DNA of 64,000 nt from Deinandra increscens subsp. villosa. Its lineage: Eukaryota > Streptophyta > Magnoliopsida > Asterales > Asteraceae. This document shows positions 35,894-46,150 of the stretch, one piece after another. Below the pieces are notes generated by a model, which ran no database searches, was not told the origin of the DNA, and saw only the letters and a list, made by a program, of their open reading frames with translations. The stretch is from the NCBI GenBank assembly GCA_039602395.1, contig JBCNJP010000003.1:28870140-28934139 (forward strand). The letters run 5' to 3'. The first letter of the stretch is position 1. The number at the start of each line of letters is the position of its first letter. The position numbers and the translations under genes were made by a program.

Positions 35894-35978
35894 GTGTTTA
35901 GGAACTCGATCAAAATCTTTTTAACTATTAACTGTGACCAGAAATCGATTCAAATAACAAAACCGAAAAGAAAACAAT

Positions 35979-36049
35979 GTCTAGGGGATTCGAACCCAGG
36001 ACCTCGCGGATGACAGGCCAGCGCCTAAGCCATCAGGCCAGCGCCCGCG
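35979..36049 (-). other. tRNA-like sequence with Pol III A and B boxes
   Basis: The minus strand holds TGGCTTAGGCG (matches the A-box consensus TRGYNNARNNG) and, about 30 bp later, GGTTCGAATCC (a perfect B box). Between them CTGTCAT resembles a tRNA-Asp anticodon loop (GUC), but acceptor and anticodon stems do not pair, so this is not a working tRNA. It lies inside the LTR on the same strand as the element. Confidence 0.55.
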
Positions 36050-37355
36050 TGGTTGATTGAAACCAGGTTTTAAAACCTTTAACCATTGTCGCGCCAGTCA
36101 TCTTCTTCCCCCTTAGATCTCCGGCGATCGGAACCCTAGCTCCGGTCGCCGGAAAAGTCGCGACCACACAAAAAATGTTACGAAATGAAAGCCAAAACAT
36201 TAGCGGGACATTTACCTCTAGACGGAGATGCGAGAACACAAGTTTTTAACACCGAATCGAACCCGAAACTCTGAAAACAACTCCATAAGTTGCTCCGATT
36301 CCCAAAACTGAGGACCTCTGCTTGCTCGGTGTTAAAAGGCGATTCCTATGGTGATCAAATGAAGGTCGATTGAGCAGCGGTCGACCGGAATTTCTTGAGT
36401 TCACCGGAAAACTTAAAAAAACGAGATGAGAGAAACAAAGAGTTACGAGAGAGGAAGAGATGGACTGGATTTGCGAATAATTGTAATGATATAACCTTAT
36501 CATTGAATCAGGAGTTATGGTAGGTTGAAACGGACGAGGGTGATGATGATCGGTCGAAACCGATCATCGGGTTTGATTTCACGTAACCGTATACCATTAA
36601 ATCAAGTTTCAGAAATGACGAATTTGGTCCCTCAAGGTATTACAAATGTGGATTTAGAGTTTAGGTAATTACAGAGACAGCCCTTCGCATTTTATCTAGT
36701 AAAATGAAGTTTGGAAAATGGCATAAAGGGTCCCTCAAGGTTATCAATCTCTAGCGAACTCTAACGGAACTGACGGGACTGTTTTTAACGACGAATATCC
36801 AAGAAACGTCAAAATATATATGAATCGTATAACATTAATAGGGAAATATAAATCTCATTTAAATTCACCTTAAAGGCCATAACTTATATATTTAAGTCAC
36901 ACATAATTCTATTATTAATAGTTTGTAATTAAAATCCTTTAATTACATAAAATCATAAATCTCATTAAATCGTATTATATACACATGTATTTAGTTTCCA
37001 CCTAAAATCATAGAATTAAATACACACTTATTTATATCTGTTTCACATAAAATCATAAGTTAAACCCAAATAAAATCATAAAATAATATGTCAAATTTTA
37101 CAACACAACGTCACATAAAATGATAGAATAAATCGTGTGAACTTATATATAAATATATCACATGCATTCATAAATAGTGAAACCGTAGAATATCAAACGT
37201 TTAAACTTTCGTGCATGCTCGTAGTGATTGATCACACAAAACCCTAATTTGCTAAAGTCAACAAGTCAACACATAAATGTTCACACAACATTAAATACGA
37301 TTTACGTTCACTTAATGCCAGAAAATGACCTGAAAAGTCGGATTGTCACAATGTT

Positions 37356-38236
37356 ATTACACACTATCAAGCATATAAATTCCCTACCACATATTTTCAC
37401 AACCTGAACCAGAAGTTTGAAACTAAGCTCGAGACTTGGTTGAGAAGAGAAAGACTATATCACATAGATTTTTGGGTATAATATACAAAGTCAACTGAAT
37501 TTTTGAAACATTTTTAATAATACTCTCATCAGTGACAAAGGCTGAGGATTTTGGACTCTTTAGGGTCTCTTTTAGTTGTGCACATTGGCATCTTTTGGGT
37601 GTATACATGAATTTTTTTTAAATATTTTTTTTGGTGATCTAGAAGCACGTATGTATGGACAACTCCAGGTCATTGCTCATGCAAAGCAGAGGAGTGCCTT
37701 ACATACACGCGAAGCATCCTCAGGTCTTTGCTTAGCAAAACAAAGGGGACATCGATTTTTTTAGCTCAATTTCACACTCTTGGAGACAAGCGTGTGTATC
37801 GGGAACTTGAACATGTAGTCATATAGAAATGCAATTAACCTAAGTGCTGTTACCCAAGAAACTGTCATACGTTATCTTTAAGTGTGTAACGCATACCTTT
37901 TTAGATTAAAGAGTTGAGCCTACCAGCATATCAATATGGATCATGTCTTTCACATCTGCCTTACGCGTGTCAGCCATCTCCAAAACGGAAATTTATTTCA
38001 CTTCCCAAATTCTCAAACACACAAACAAAAGATTAAAAATTAAAAAGCACAATAATTTGAAAATGTGGAGTCAATTTTTTTTTTCAAATTTCTATTCTTC
38101 CCCTTGCTTTTTGATTTTTTTAATAACAACACATTTTTTTAAACATACTGACACATCACTAAATAAATACTAAAACTGGCCAAGCTAACCTTCAAAGTTT
38201 ATCATTTGAGAATTTTTCAGAAATGGGTTTTGTTTT
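37356..38236. other. Unassigned sequence between elements
   Basis: It holds no ORF over 62 codons and no LTR ends I can see. It directly adjoins the ATGTT duplication, so it is part of whatever the gypsy element inserted into (continuous with 30019 and left). T-rich runs at 37610-37630 and 38080-38130. Confidence 0.3.
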
Positions 38237-38931
38237 ATGCAGAACCATATCTCACAGCAATTTAGTCAAGAAACAACCAATCCGAACAGTACCTTGTTGA
38301 TTTTGTTAGATTTACCTCTCACCAGAAGAACATCCCTACTATTGAGAATTAGCATATCATGTAATGGAGAAATGCCTTCTATCATGTGCCTGAACAATCA
38401 CTATCACAAACAAACAAAAGTGGGTCGATGGCCAGTTCTACGAATGCTTCAATCTCTCGAACGATTGGACACTTCTGGGATCTTCTAAGGCTCGTAATCT
38501 CGACATATAGCTTCTGAATTCTTCTGGTACCGTAATCTACTAGTCTCACATGTGTAACCCCTTGAAATGACAAAACGATTGGGTATTTATAGGTTTCATG
38601 TAGGGTTTCGGAAACTAGGCGTAACGGGTCGCGACACGGTCACGGGCCGTGAGCACCGCCATGAATTTACGAATTAGGGTTTCTTCGGTTGGCTACGAAA
38701 CGGGCCGTGATGGCTATCACAGGTCGTGACATGGAGAAAAAGTCAAATCATTCAATTCTTGTACAATTCAGCCCCAAAACTTCGTAAAATCTTCAAATAT
38801 CACTTTGGCACCCTTTAATTACAGGTTTATGACATTTCACAGCAAACAAGGGTAAAATAGACCAAAATAATACATAAACTATCACATTCATGGGTGTTTG
38901 ACTAGTAAAATGTTGTGTAATTTAAAGCACA
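38237..38931 (-). repeat. Athila-like LTR, minus orientation, U3-R part
   Basis: The minus strand starts TGATGTGC at 38931. It has a U3 with dyad motifs (ACGGGCCGT, CACGGGCCGTG at 38615-38735), a TATA box CCTATAAATACC at 38583-38594, and a leader. A 63-codon open frame in the leader (38382-38573, MSFQGVTHVRLVDYG..) is clearly related to one at 45730-45948 on the plus strand. The 3' end is not defined. Confidence 0.55.
38583..38740 (-). promoter_or_regulatory. LTR promoter: TATA box with CG dyads upstream
   Basis: The TATA sequence (minus TATAAATACC) lies about 30 bp downstream of a cluster of CG-containing dyads between 38615 and 38735. The same arrangement is seen at 47524-47725 (minus) and 63285-63395 (plus). 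Confidence 0.5.
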
Positions 38932-39803
38932 TCAACTTTCTAGTGTTTATGATTTCATTCGGTTTTGACTAATTGTTTGATGTTGCAATCCTTTAAATCC
39001 CTTTAGTTGCTGTGAATGTATGCGTCTGGATGTTGATAATTCGATTAGTAATTCATAATTGATACATGTATGCCTTCGAATGTCTTTCGGGTTGGGTAAA
39101 TCATTCAAAGTGACTAGCTTGAGGTTTAGATTGTGTTGTTTTTCCTAGACAATATGGGAGGTGATAGGGATATTAGGTAGTGGGGTTAATTAGTTATTTA
39201 GGATAACTCGTCTTCGGGAGAGGAGTGCCCTCGGTTAATTACTTAATTTGCTATTCCTTGTCATTCGCGGTAATTAGTGGTAGTTCTTGCTAGCCTAGGG
39301 AGCCTTAGATTGTTTCGAGAGTGGTTAGGTTTAGTTGAGGTCAGAACTGCCCAAAAGGTGAACTCTCGTTCGAACGTTAAGATCATTAGCTAGGAATAAC
39401 TCAAAAGGTGAACTACCCGCCATCAGAATAGTCATAAGCCGAGTGAAGTTGTTGATATTGGTTAGGATTCCAGGTCTAGGTGGTGTCTCTCTCATATCTT
39501 GATTGTCATCTTTAGCATTTTCTGGTTTTCGGTTGATAATTGATTAGTTAGTTAATTTAGTTAAATTAATCTTTAAAACCAAAACTCTCAAATTTCCATT
39601 CCTTAAGTCCTAGGTTGAGTCTAGCTACTTAGTGTCTCTAGGGTTCGATAATCTCGGCCTTCCATAGGCTATACCAACATCAATAGGTACACTTGCCTTT
39701 AGGTTCGGTTAGTTATAGGAAATTCGGTAAAATTAGGTGTGTCTAGGTCTAAGTTAGGTCTAGGATAAATTAGTTATTTTTAGGTGTACTTTCGAACACA
39801 TCA
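38932..39803 (+). repeat. Athila-lineage LTR, R-U5 part, plus orientation
   Basis: The text parallels the reverse complement of the Athila LTR at 46151-47160: CGAATGTCTTTCGGGTTGGG near 39075, repeated AAAAGGTGAAC, CTCTAGGGTTCGA near 39640, and CTAGGTCTAAG.. near 39750. It ends AACACATCA at 39803. No tRNA-Asp primer site follows, so it is a solo or truncated LTR from a related but diverged family. Confidence 0.65.
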
Positions 39804-41458
39804 CCTCATTTTTTATTTTAATGTACTTTTATAGTCTTATTATGAAGTTATTCTTACAGACTCGTTCTGTCACATCACTAAGTATGTGGAACATTGATAT
39901 CATACACGCCACGCGTTAGAACATAAGACGACAAAATTAAATTGTTCCATTTGATTCTATTTTGATTGAGAGCTCAGTCTTAGTCAGAATTGTTCTAAAC
40001 ATATTTCTAGCAATGATACCTTATAGGAATCATTTTAGGTTCTCAACCTATGTGTACCTCGTATCTATATCACTTCACCTTGTTACTCATGCATTCTCTT
40101 AGCTATGAGATTCATTATGAGAACTTCCTTTCAAAATATAACTCAAATTTTAGACTTGTCATAAAGCTCCCACTTGCCTTGACATCATTTATGATGAATC
40201 TATTTTACTAATAATTCATTTCATACTTGATCAAGTATGGACGTTCTAGCAAGAAAATATAGAATCATCAATGAACTTGTTTAGGGGGACACATGTTTAA
40301 CTTGATCTCTAAAGGGAATTGTTCAAGTTACTACTTAATCTCCCATTTGGTTCATTTTTTATGTTTATAGTATTCAGAGACTCTTAGTCTCTGATATCAT
40401 AATCATCGTATGATAGTGATACTACTGTAATTAATTAGCTCTTCAATATCCAATATTGATGTAATAACTCTTTGTTGTTAATTAATGATATCCCTCATGC
40501 TGCTTTAGATTCTTTCGAATCTTATGGATTGTGTCCAATCTTAGAATTATATTCGTTTCAGACTACATCCATTTTATGTCTTTGGGGTTTTTATCCTGTG
40601 AATCAAAATTCAATCTTTCATAAAAATTCTAACATTTTGTCTTATTACAGAAACTAATGTCCCATGATGTGATTTAAGGTTTGTGTCTAACCTTAGGAGA
40701 ATTTGTGATAATCTTTATTTCTAATCAGAAATATTGGTTTGCACGCGCCTATCATTAGTTCAACTTACATCTCATGTTCGTTCGATTTTATCCTTTACTA
40801 AAACTCCTTAGAGTTTAGAAAACCTATCTATTGATTTTGCTTGGCCTTATTAGTTAAGGAAATGATCTTGATATGTTCATGCGCTCCTTAATTGATTAAT
40901 TTTCATATGCACATAATCCTTAAAGAACCCATTTTTCCCTTTTAATTACATTGGAAACGCGATTAAGTTTATTTTAATTGTCTTTAGAATTGACGCATCT
41001 CCATGCTTCACTCACATGAAGCTTGTTCACGCATTTATGGATTTTCTTTAGAAGACTGGTTCTAGAGAATTCCTAATATGTAAACTTTAGCGTATGTCTG
41101 ATCAACCTCATACATTTAAAATCATATTTTATCCATGTATGTGATAAAGACAACTAATACGTTATTTGGAGGACTTCTATCTCATAGAATTTCCTTTGCA
41201 AGATATAAATACAAAATGCAACAATAATCAAAGTTTTATGCATAAAGAGAACATTCACAATCCAAGGCAATAAACGATGTCTTAAAACAATTCAAATTGT
41301 TCATGGCCAAAGAAAAATTAAATATTATAAAATTCCTTCACTTAGCAAACTTCTGAAGTTGCTTCGGTGTGCATCGTCCCCGTCCTCGTCATCGAATTCC
41401 ACATCCTGCAAACCATAATGTGAACACACATTTTGTTAGTGTTAATAAACTAAAAATT
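39804..41458 (-). other. Decayed copia-like region
   Basis: On the minus strand a copia-style polypurine tract (GCAAGTGGGAG at about 40160-40175) lies 1.3 kb downstream of a copia gag. The sequence between is AT-rich and has no recognisable pol, so most of the element is deleted. Sequence left of the tract may be its 3' LTR. The 61-codon frame at 40472-40657 is not coding in my view. Confidence 0.35.
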
Positions 41459-42158
41459 TCACCATAGGAAATACTGTAACAAATATACCTCATATACTGG
41501 TTCTAAGGTATCTGATCCAATCAGTCTAGAATATTTTCCTGTGCAATTCCAGTGGTCGGGTTTGCCACAAACGTAGAAGACATCTTCATCAAAGATCTGG
41601 GTCCTCTTTATGCGATGGCTAGAGTTTTCAGGGTTAGGTTTGACCGCTGGTTTGAGCTTCATTCCTCAGCTATCAGCATGTCTTTCAAGACTAATATCGA
41701 CCCATCAAACATACATTTAACATATCCTTTTATGAAAGCGTTGTATTCGGGTGGCAGGGAAGTGAGAATCATATTCAAGGAAATGTTTGGATGAACAGGA
41801 CAATCCAGCTTCTCAAGACTCTTGGAGCATCCTTCCAAGCGGTCGACTTGATCTGTAACACCGTATCTAAACTTCATTGGCTTGGTTTTTCTTTAAATAT
41901 CCCTAGGCTCTAGGTTTTCTTTGACCGATACTCAGTTCCCAACTCTTGGATCATGTCATAAGCATAAAGATACTTGGAGTCATCCTGGAACTTATTATAG
42001 AAATAATCACTAATGGTCGAGAGGATCAAGTATGACGCCCTTTTAGAGTCCTCGTGATGTTTTATCCATTGAGCTTTCGTGTAATCCAGTGGTGGAAACG
42101 AAGACAGCGGTACGTCCAAGACGTATAACCTCTGCCCCTTTTCAAGAATGCTTCTCAA
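41459..42158 (-). pseudogene. Copia gag remnant
   Basis: Three minus-strand frames in order read RSILEKGQRLYVLDVPL..HHEDSKRASYLILSTIS (42158-41910), then YRYGVTDQVDRLEG..LNMILTSLPPEYNAFI (41877-41659), then a damaged zinc knuckle, FYVCGKPDHWNCT (41662-41459). These are the typical steps of a plant copia gag (UBN2/DUF4219 type). Two frameshifts split it, and the knuckle lacks its first Cys spacing. Confidence 0.75.
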
Positions 42159-42342
42159 ATTTCGGTACCATACCAGGAAGTTTTTTCGTGAAGCTTATTC
42201 TTGTATATTATGTGTCGGTGATGGTACTGGGCAAAATAGTTGTGAAACATATACAAGAGGAAACACAATTTCAGTCATTATATATTTCTAATAACCTAAT
42301 AAATAAATTGACCGCAAACTTAGGCTACCCAATTGCTAGTGT

Positions 42343-45292
42343 TGTCACACACCATGTCTAGCGGAACCCTGCATATCCTTCTATATAACACCAATCGTTC
42401 CCGCATTAGTTACTTACCTGCAATATGAACCAAAATACATCAACAACAAAATGTTGTTGGTGAGGCGTAGCTAGTGACTCATGTAAATCTGTTAGTTTTT
42501 AAAATATATGTATCTGTCATGAATCCTCAGTCCCGTCTAATGTCAAAGATAAATCCAGTAATCACGACCGCGTGCCCCCGTACCACCTTCATGTTACAAA
42601 CATATATGCTATATCATCCCTAAACCAAATATTTGATATTCTGGTTGATATGAGACACCTAGTCTACTTCCAAACAGTTGCGAAGATGCAAATATATGCC
42701 TCATGGTAATCCAACCATGCGGGATTCCCAACAGATAATGATCACTCAATTTATAACATGATATAACACATACATCTTGGCACAATATTATAAATAAAAA
42801 CATTTAGACTCGATTCATATGCACCCGCAAAAACAATTAAGTTAAAAATAGGGGAGCTAATGGTATTCACAGTCGGTGCAGTAAACACTTGAAGATTAGG
42901 TAGTTTCTCAACGTCACGTCAAGCCCCAAGAATCACATGACCTAAACAAGTATAGGTCAATTTTAATTTAACACACTAATAATACTCGTTAGGCTCGGTT
43001 GTGCCCCGCACCCAAATGACAGGATACGCCCGTAGGTTGAAGCCTCGATATGATCGGATGTTCCAATACGGTCGTATGGCTTAACCTGGATACAATTGAA
43101 TTTTATCTGGTGTTCTTGATTAAAATAGTGCGTGTGAGACACGGTCGTATTCCCTCGGTGGTAATATGATCGTGTGGCCTGTTTTGACATATTGTCTAAT
43201 TTAATTATATCTCTCGTTTCGAAGGATTTATGTTTTATAAAACTTTAGAAAGGCTTACATAAAACATAACTTTGTTTAACATATGATTTTATATATATTT
43301 ATTCGTTTGTGTTTTTATTTACAACAATACTTTCGGTTTACAATAACGTTTCTCATTTGTCGCATATACAATAACAATACAATGATAACGAGATAACTCA
43401 CTTGTCACATACAATAGCAATACATTGATAACGAGATAACGAACATTGTATATCTTCTGTTCTTTTTTTGAATCCGGTCCTGGTTAACCGTAAAACGTGT
43501 ATCATGTCTGAATTCAATGAGTAAATAGTGTATTCGGCACGATTTTTCACCAGAGTAAGAATATGAAGTCGGTTTCTGTATTTAACCAAGTTTGACCGGT
43601 TAAACTTGTTGACCGTATTCGTTGACCTAGTTGATCGGCTTGACTTTTTGTTGACCTAAAGCCAAAATCAACCAAAAATCATCATTTGATCCTAAAGTCA
43701 TTTCTACAACTTTATCTAGCCCAAAACTAGTGAACAACCACCATCACCGCCACTATTCTGGCGCCCTTAGGCTATGGCCACTGCCGGTCAGCCCGTCACC
43801 ACCGTGAAGCCACCACAAAACCATCATCTCTCTCCATTTTCGGTCCACAAACATCATCAAACATCATCCATCTAACCAAACTCGCAACCACATCATTATC
43901 CAACACCAAAACCGCTCTGATGTGTACACACATGTTAAGATCAGAAGTTAATAAGAGGCTACAAGATGAAACAAGAAGAAATACTCAAGGTCTTACCAAA
44001 CATCGCGGGTGTAAGGCTCTCCTGGCTGGAATCGCGACTAGAGGGGCTCGGTTTCGTGGTTGTAGTCGCGAACACCACCCAAACCCTTGTCGCCGCCGCC
44101 GAAGGGTACCAAAACCATGGTTGTCGCCGTTGGGTTCTACCATTTGCAGCCAGAAGAAACTCCCACTAGTTGTGGGTTTGACCCCAAGAACGAGAGGGAA
44201 GAAGAGGGACAAATATGGGGGTCGAACCCGAAACGCCGTCGTAGCATCGTCGCTCTTAGGCGAAATCTGGGCAAGATCTTGCTCTTTGAGAACTCACGGT
44301 TTCCCCCTCTATCACTAACACTTAAGAGTGTTTGGTTCAAACGAGATTAAAGACAAAATGGAGAGCTTTATAGATAGGGTTTTCAAGTGTGGTCCACCTT
44401 TAAACTAACAGGTATATATCGTGAGTACTGAAAACGTTAAACTTTAAAAGTCCCGTAAATGACCCATGATAGTTTCAACATGATTGTAATTTTATAAAAC
44501 CCTTACAGACATTCTCAAAATGTTTAAAATAACAGATTCAACATAATCTCGTGAATATTCGGTTAAACGCGCGATATAAAGCGCGTATTCGATGCGTGTC
44601 TTGTTTAATACCGTTTTGCCAACCGAATATATTTCCATGACTATAGTTATCAATAAACACTCGGAAAGGTGTTTTCACTTCTACAAAGTCATTGAAACCA
44701 TTTTGATTGGTTAAACAGTCAATATCGGTTAATATCATGTAGTATCACCGGTTACCGAATCCACCGTTTCTAGCACCGAATCTCAGGATTATTCTTCCCA
44801 AGAGTCAAAACATCAATGATAAAGTACTGGTAGTACCAAACACTCTAATCTTGCCTCAATGACCTTTCCGATACTGTCAGTGGCATACACGCGTTAAGCG
44901 CTGTTTGTCGTTTCCGCACGCACACAACACGCCTAATCGTCTAAACAAACTTTCTAACAAATATTAACATCCGTGTTAATATATAGATTGCCATAATCAT
45001 TCAACTCAATTCCTTTATGATAACGTTCGGTTATCAGGTACGATAACCGATTAAACAATGGACTTTGTTGGTTCAACCCGAACTCAACTTTTATCGTTCG
45101 ACAATACCTCGAATTCCATAACGATTAGTTAGAACACTTCTAACAACTTACCCGGGTATCGGTTATATGGATTGGGCCATTGTTGGGAGGAAAATTTCTT
45201 AATGGGCCTAACAGGCCTAACTGTGCCTATCGAGTCCAGTGCGTAAACAAAAAAAATTCCCACCGAATTACTAGAATTTCCCAATTGTTACA
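42343..45292 (-). repeat. Gypsy LTR, minus orientation, about 2.95 kb
   Basis: The minus strand begins TGTAACAATTGGG at 45292 and may end GGTGTGTGACA at 42343. It carries the leader phrase TTCATATTGCAGGTAAG near 42420 also seen in other LTRs here, and dyad motifs (ATACGGTCGTAT, near 43063-43075 and 43140-43150). No primer site and no 5-bp flanking duplication could be found (flanks AGTGT and TTGGG), so it may be a rearranged solo LTR. Overlapping ORFs at 43920-44350 are GC-rich leader sequence. Confidence 0.55.
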
Positions 45293-45560
45293 TTGGGGGT
45301 AGTCAATGATTGGACATTTGCTTGATTAGGGTGACTCTAGCGAGGCCTTTTTTCCATTAGAACAGATAAATAATATCAGTTTGTCAGGCAGGTATAGCTC
45401 GACTCATTGGTGTAGCAAGTCTTAGATGATATTCTTTCTCATTTTTGTTATTCTCTATTTCATTTTGTTTTCCAAGTTAAATGACAGTTAACTAGTATTA
45501 GTACTAATCTTATTATGGTGTCACTATTGCCCCTTAGGTCGACCCCATTGGAGAAGCTTC
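45293..45560 (+). repeat. Athila-lineage LTR fragment
   Basis: CAAGTCTTAGATGATAT.. and CCTTAGGTCGACCC (45410-45545) match the U5 region near 58190-58365, in the same order and orientation. It is a short diverged fragment. Confidence 0.5.
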
Positions 45561-46150
45561 ACCAAAAAATTCGCGGGGGCGAAAAGTCACGGATTCCAAT
45601 CCCGGGGGGGGGTCTCAATTTATAAAAATTAAAAAATGGCAAAAATTAGCACTTTGGGCCAAAAAAAACGGGGGGGGGGGGGGACACTATGTCAGTTTCT
45701 CAACGATAGTCTAACACCTAACTTTCATTTTGTCATTTCAGGAGGTTACACGATTGAGACCAGTAGAGTTCGGTTCCAGAAGAGTACAGAAGCTAGAAGT
45801 CGAAGATTTCAAGGCCAAGAAGTGTTCGATTGTTCGTGATATCAAGTCATTCGAAGATTCGCCTATTGTTCAACTTTGGTTTGCGCTTACAATCATGTTT
45901 TCTTACATTTCAATTGTTGTTTTCTTTAGTTTAGCTATGAGAGGCTAACTCTCTTGATGTCATCTAAGACAATGTGATCTATTTATTGTTTTACCTATGA
46001 TTTGACGTTGACAATGTTTTACAAAATGATTTTAGTATAATTATGATTCCTTTTGCATGTTAAAGATGTGTTGTTGAATGATGTGTTTAATCCTTTCCTA
46101 ATAGTATTTGGTTTGGTTGGTAGGATAGACGTATTCTGCTTATTGAGTTG
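45561..46150 (+). repeat. Athila-lineage LTR, left part of a host LTR split by insertion
   Basis: It holds a 73-codon open frame (45730-45948, MSFQEVTRLRPVEFG..) related to 38382-38573 on the minus strand. It is continuous with 57764-58496 across the Athila insertion (AGTTG duplication at 46146-46150). The G-rich runs at 45603-45612 and 45671-45685 look like expanded polypurine tracts. Confidence 0.5.

Larger units (their letters stand above)
30025..37350 (-). mobile_element. Ty3/gypsy retrotransposon with ATGTT target duplication, internally deleted
   Basis: Boundaries are exact. Both ends carry TGTCACA/TGTGACA termini, and the 5-bp direct repeat ATGTT lies at 30020-30024 and 37351-37355. 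On the minus strand the order is 5' LTR (37350-34374), Met-tRNA primer site, leader ORF, gag with a probable intron, zinc knuckles, protease, the first 60% of RT, and then directly the last 714 bp of the 3' LTR. The rest of RT, RNase H, integrase, PPT and the 3' LTR start are deleted at about 30738. The two LTR copies are nearly identical where both exist, so insertion was recent. Confidence 0.95.
34374..37350 (-). repeat. 5' LTR of the ATGTT-flanked gypsy element, 2977 bp
   Basis: It starts TGTGACAATCC at 37350 and ends GGGGGTGTGACA at 34374 on the minus strand, followed by a primer site. It contains two tRNA-like segments (35979-36049 and 35805-35893) and AT-rich runs (35350-35650). The last 714 bp duplicate 30025-30738. 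Confidence 0.95.

Noticed and set aside
35979..36049. Functional tRNA gene
   Set aside because: Pol III boxes are present but acceptor and anticodon stems do not pair.
37423..37764. Possible host gene fragments on either strand
   Set aside because: Frames of about 60 codons without recognisable motif or splice structure.
43920..44350. Overlapping ORFs on both strands as genes
   Set aside because: GC-rich leader of an LTR; several frames are open at once and none has a recognisable domain.
42343..45292. Confirmed solo LTR
   Set aside because: The 5 bases outside each proposed end (AGTGT and TTGGG) do not match, so the ends or insertion are uncertain.
45671..45685. G14 run as a functional polypurine tract
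   Set aside because: No LTR start follows it; the sequence after it (GACACTATG) does not match any LTR terminus.
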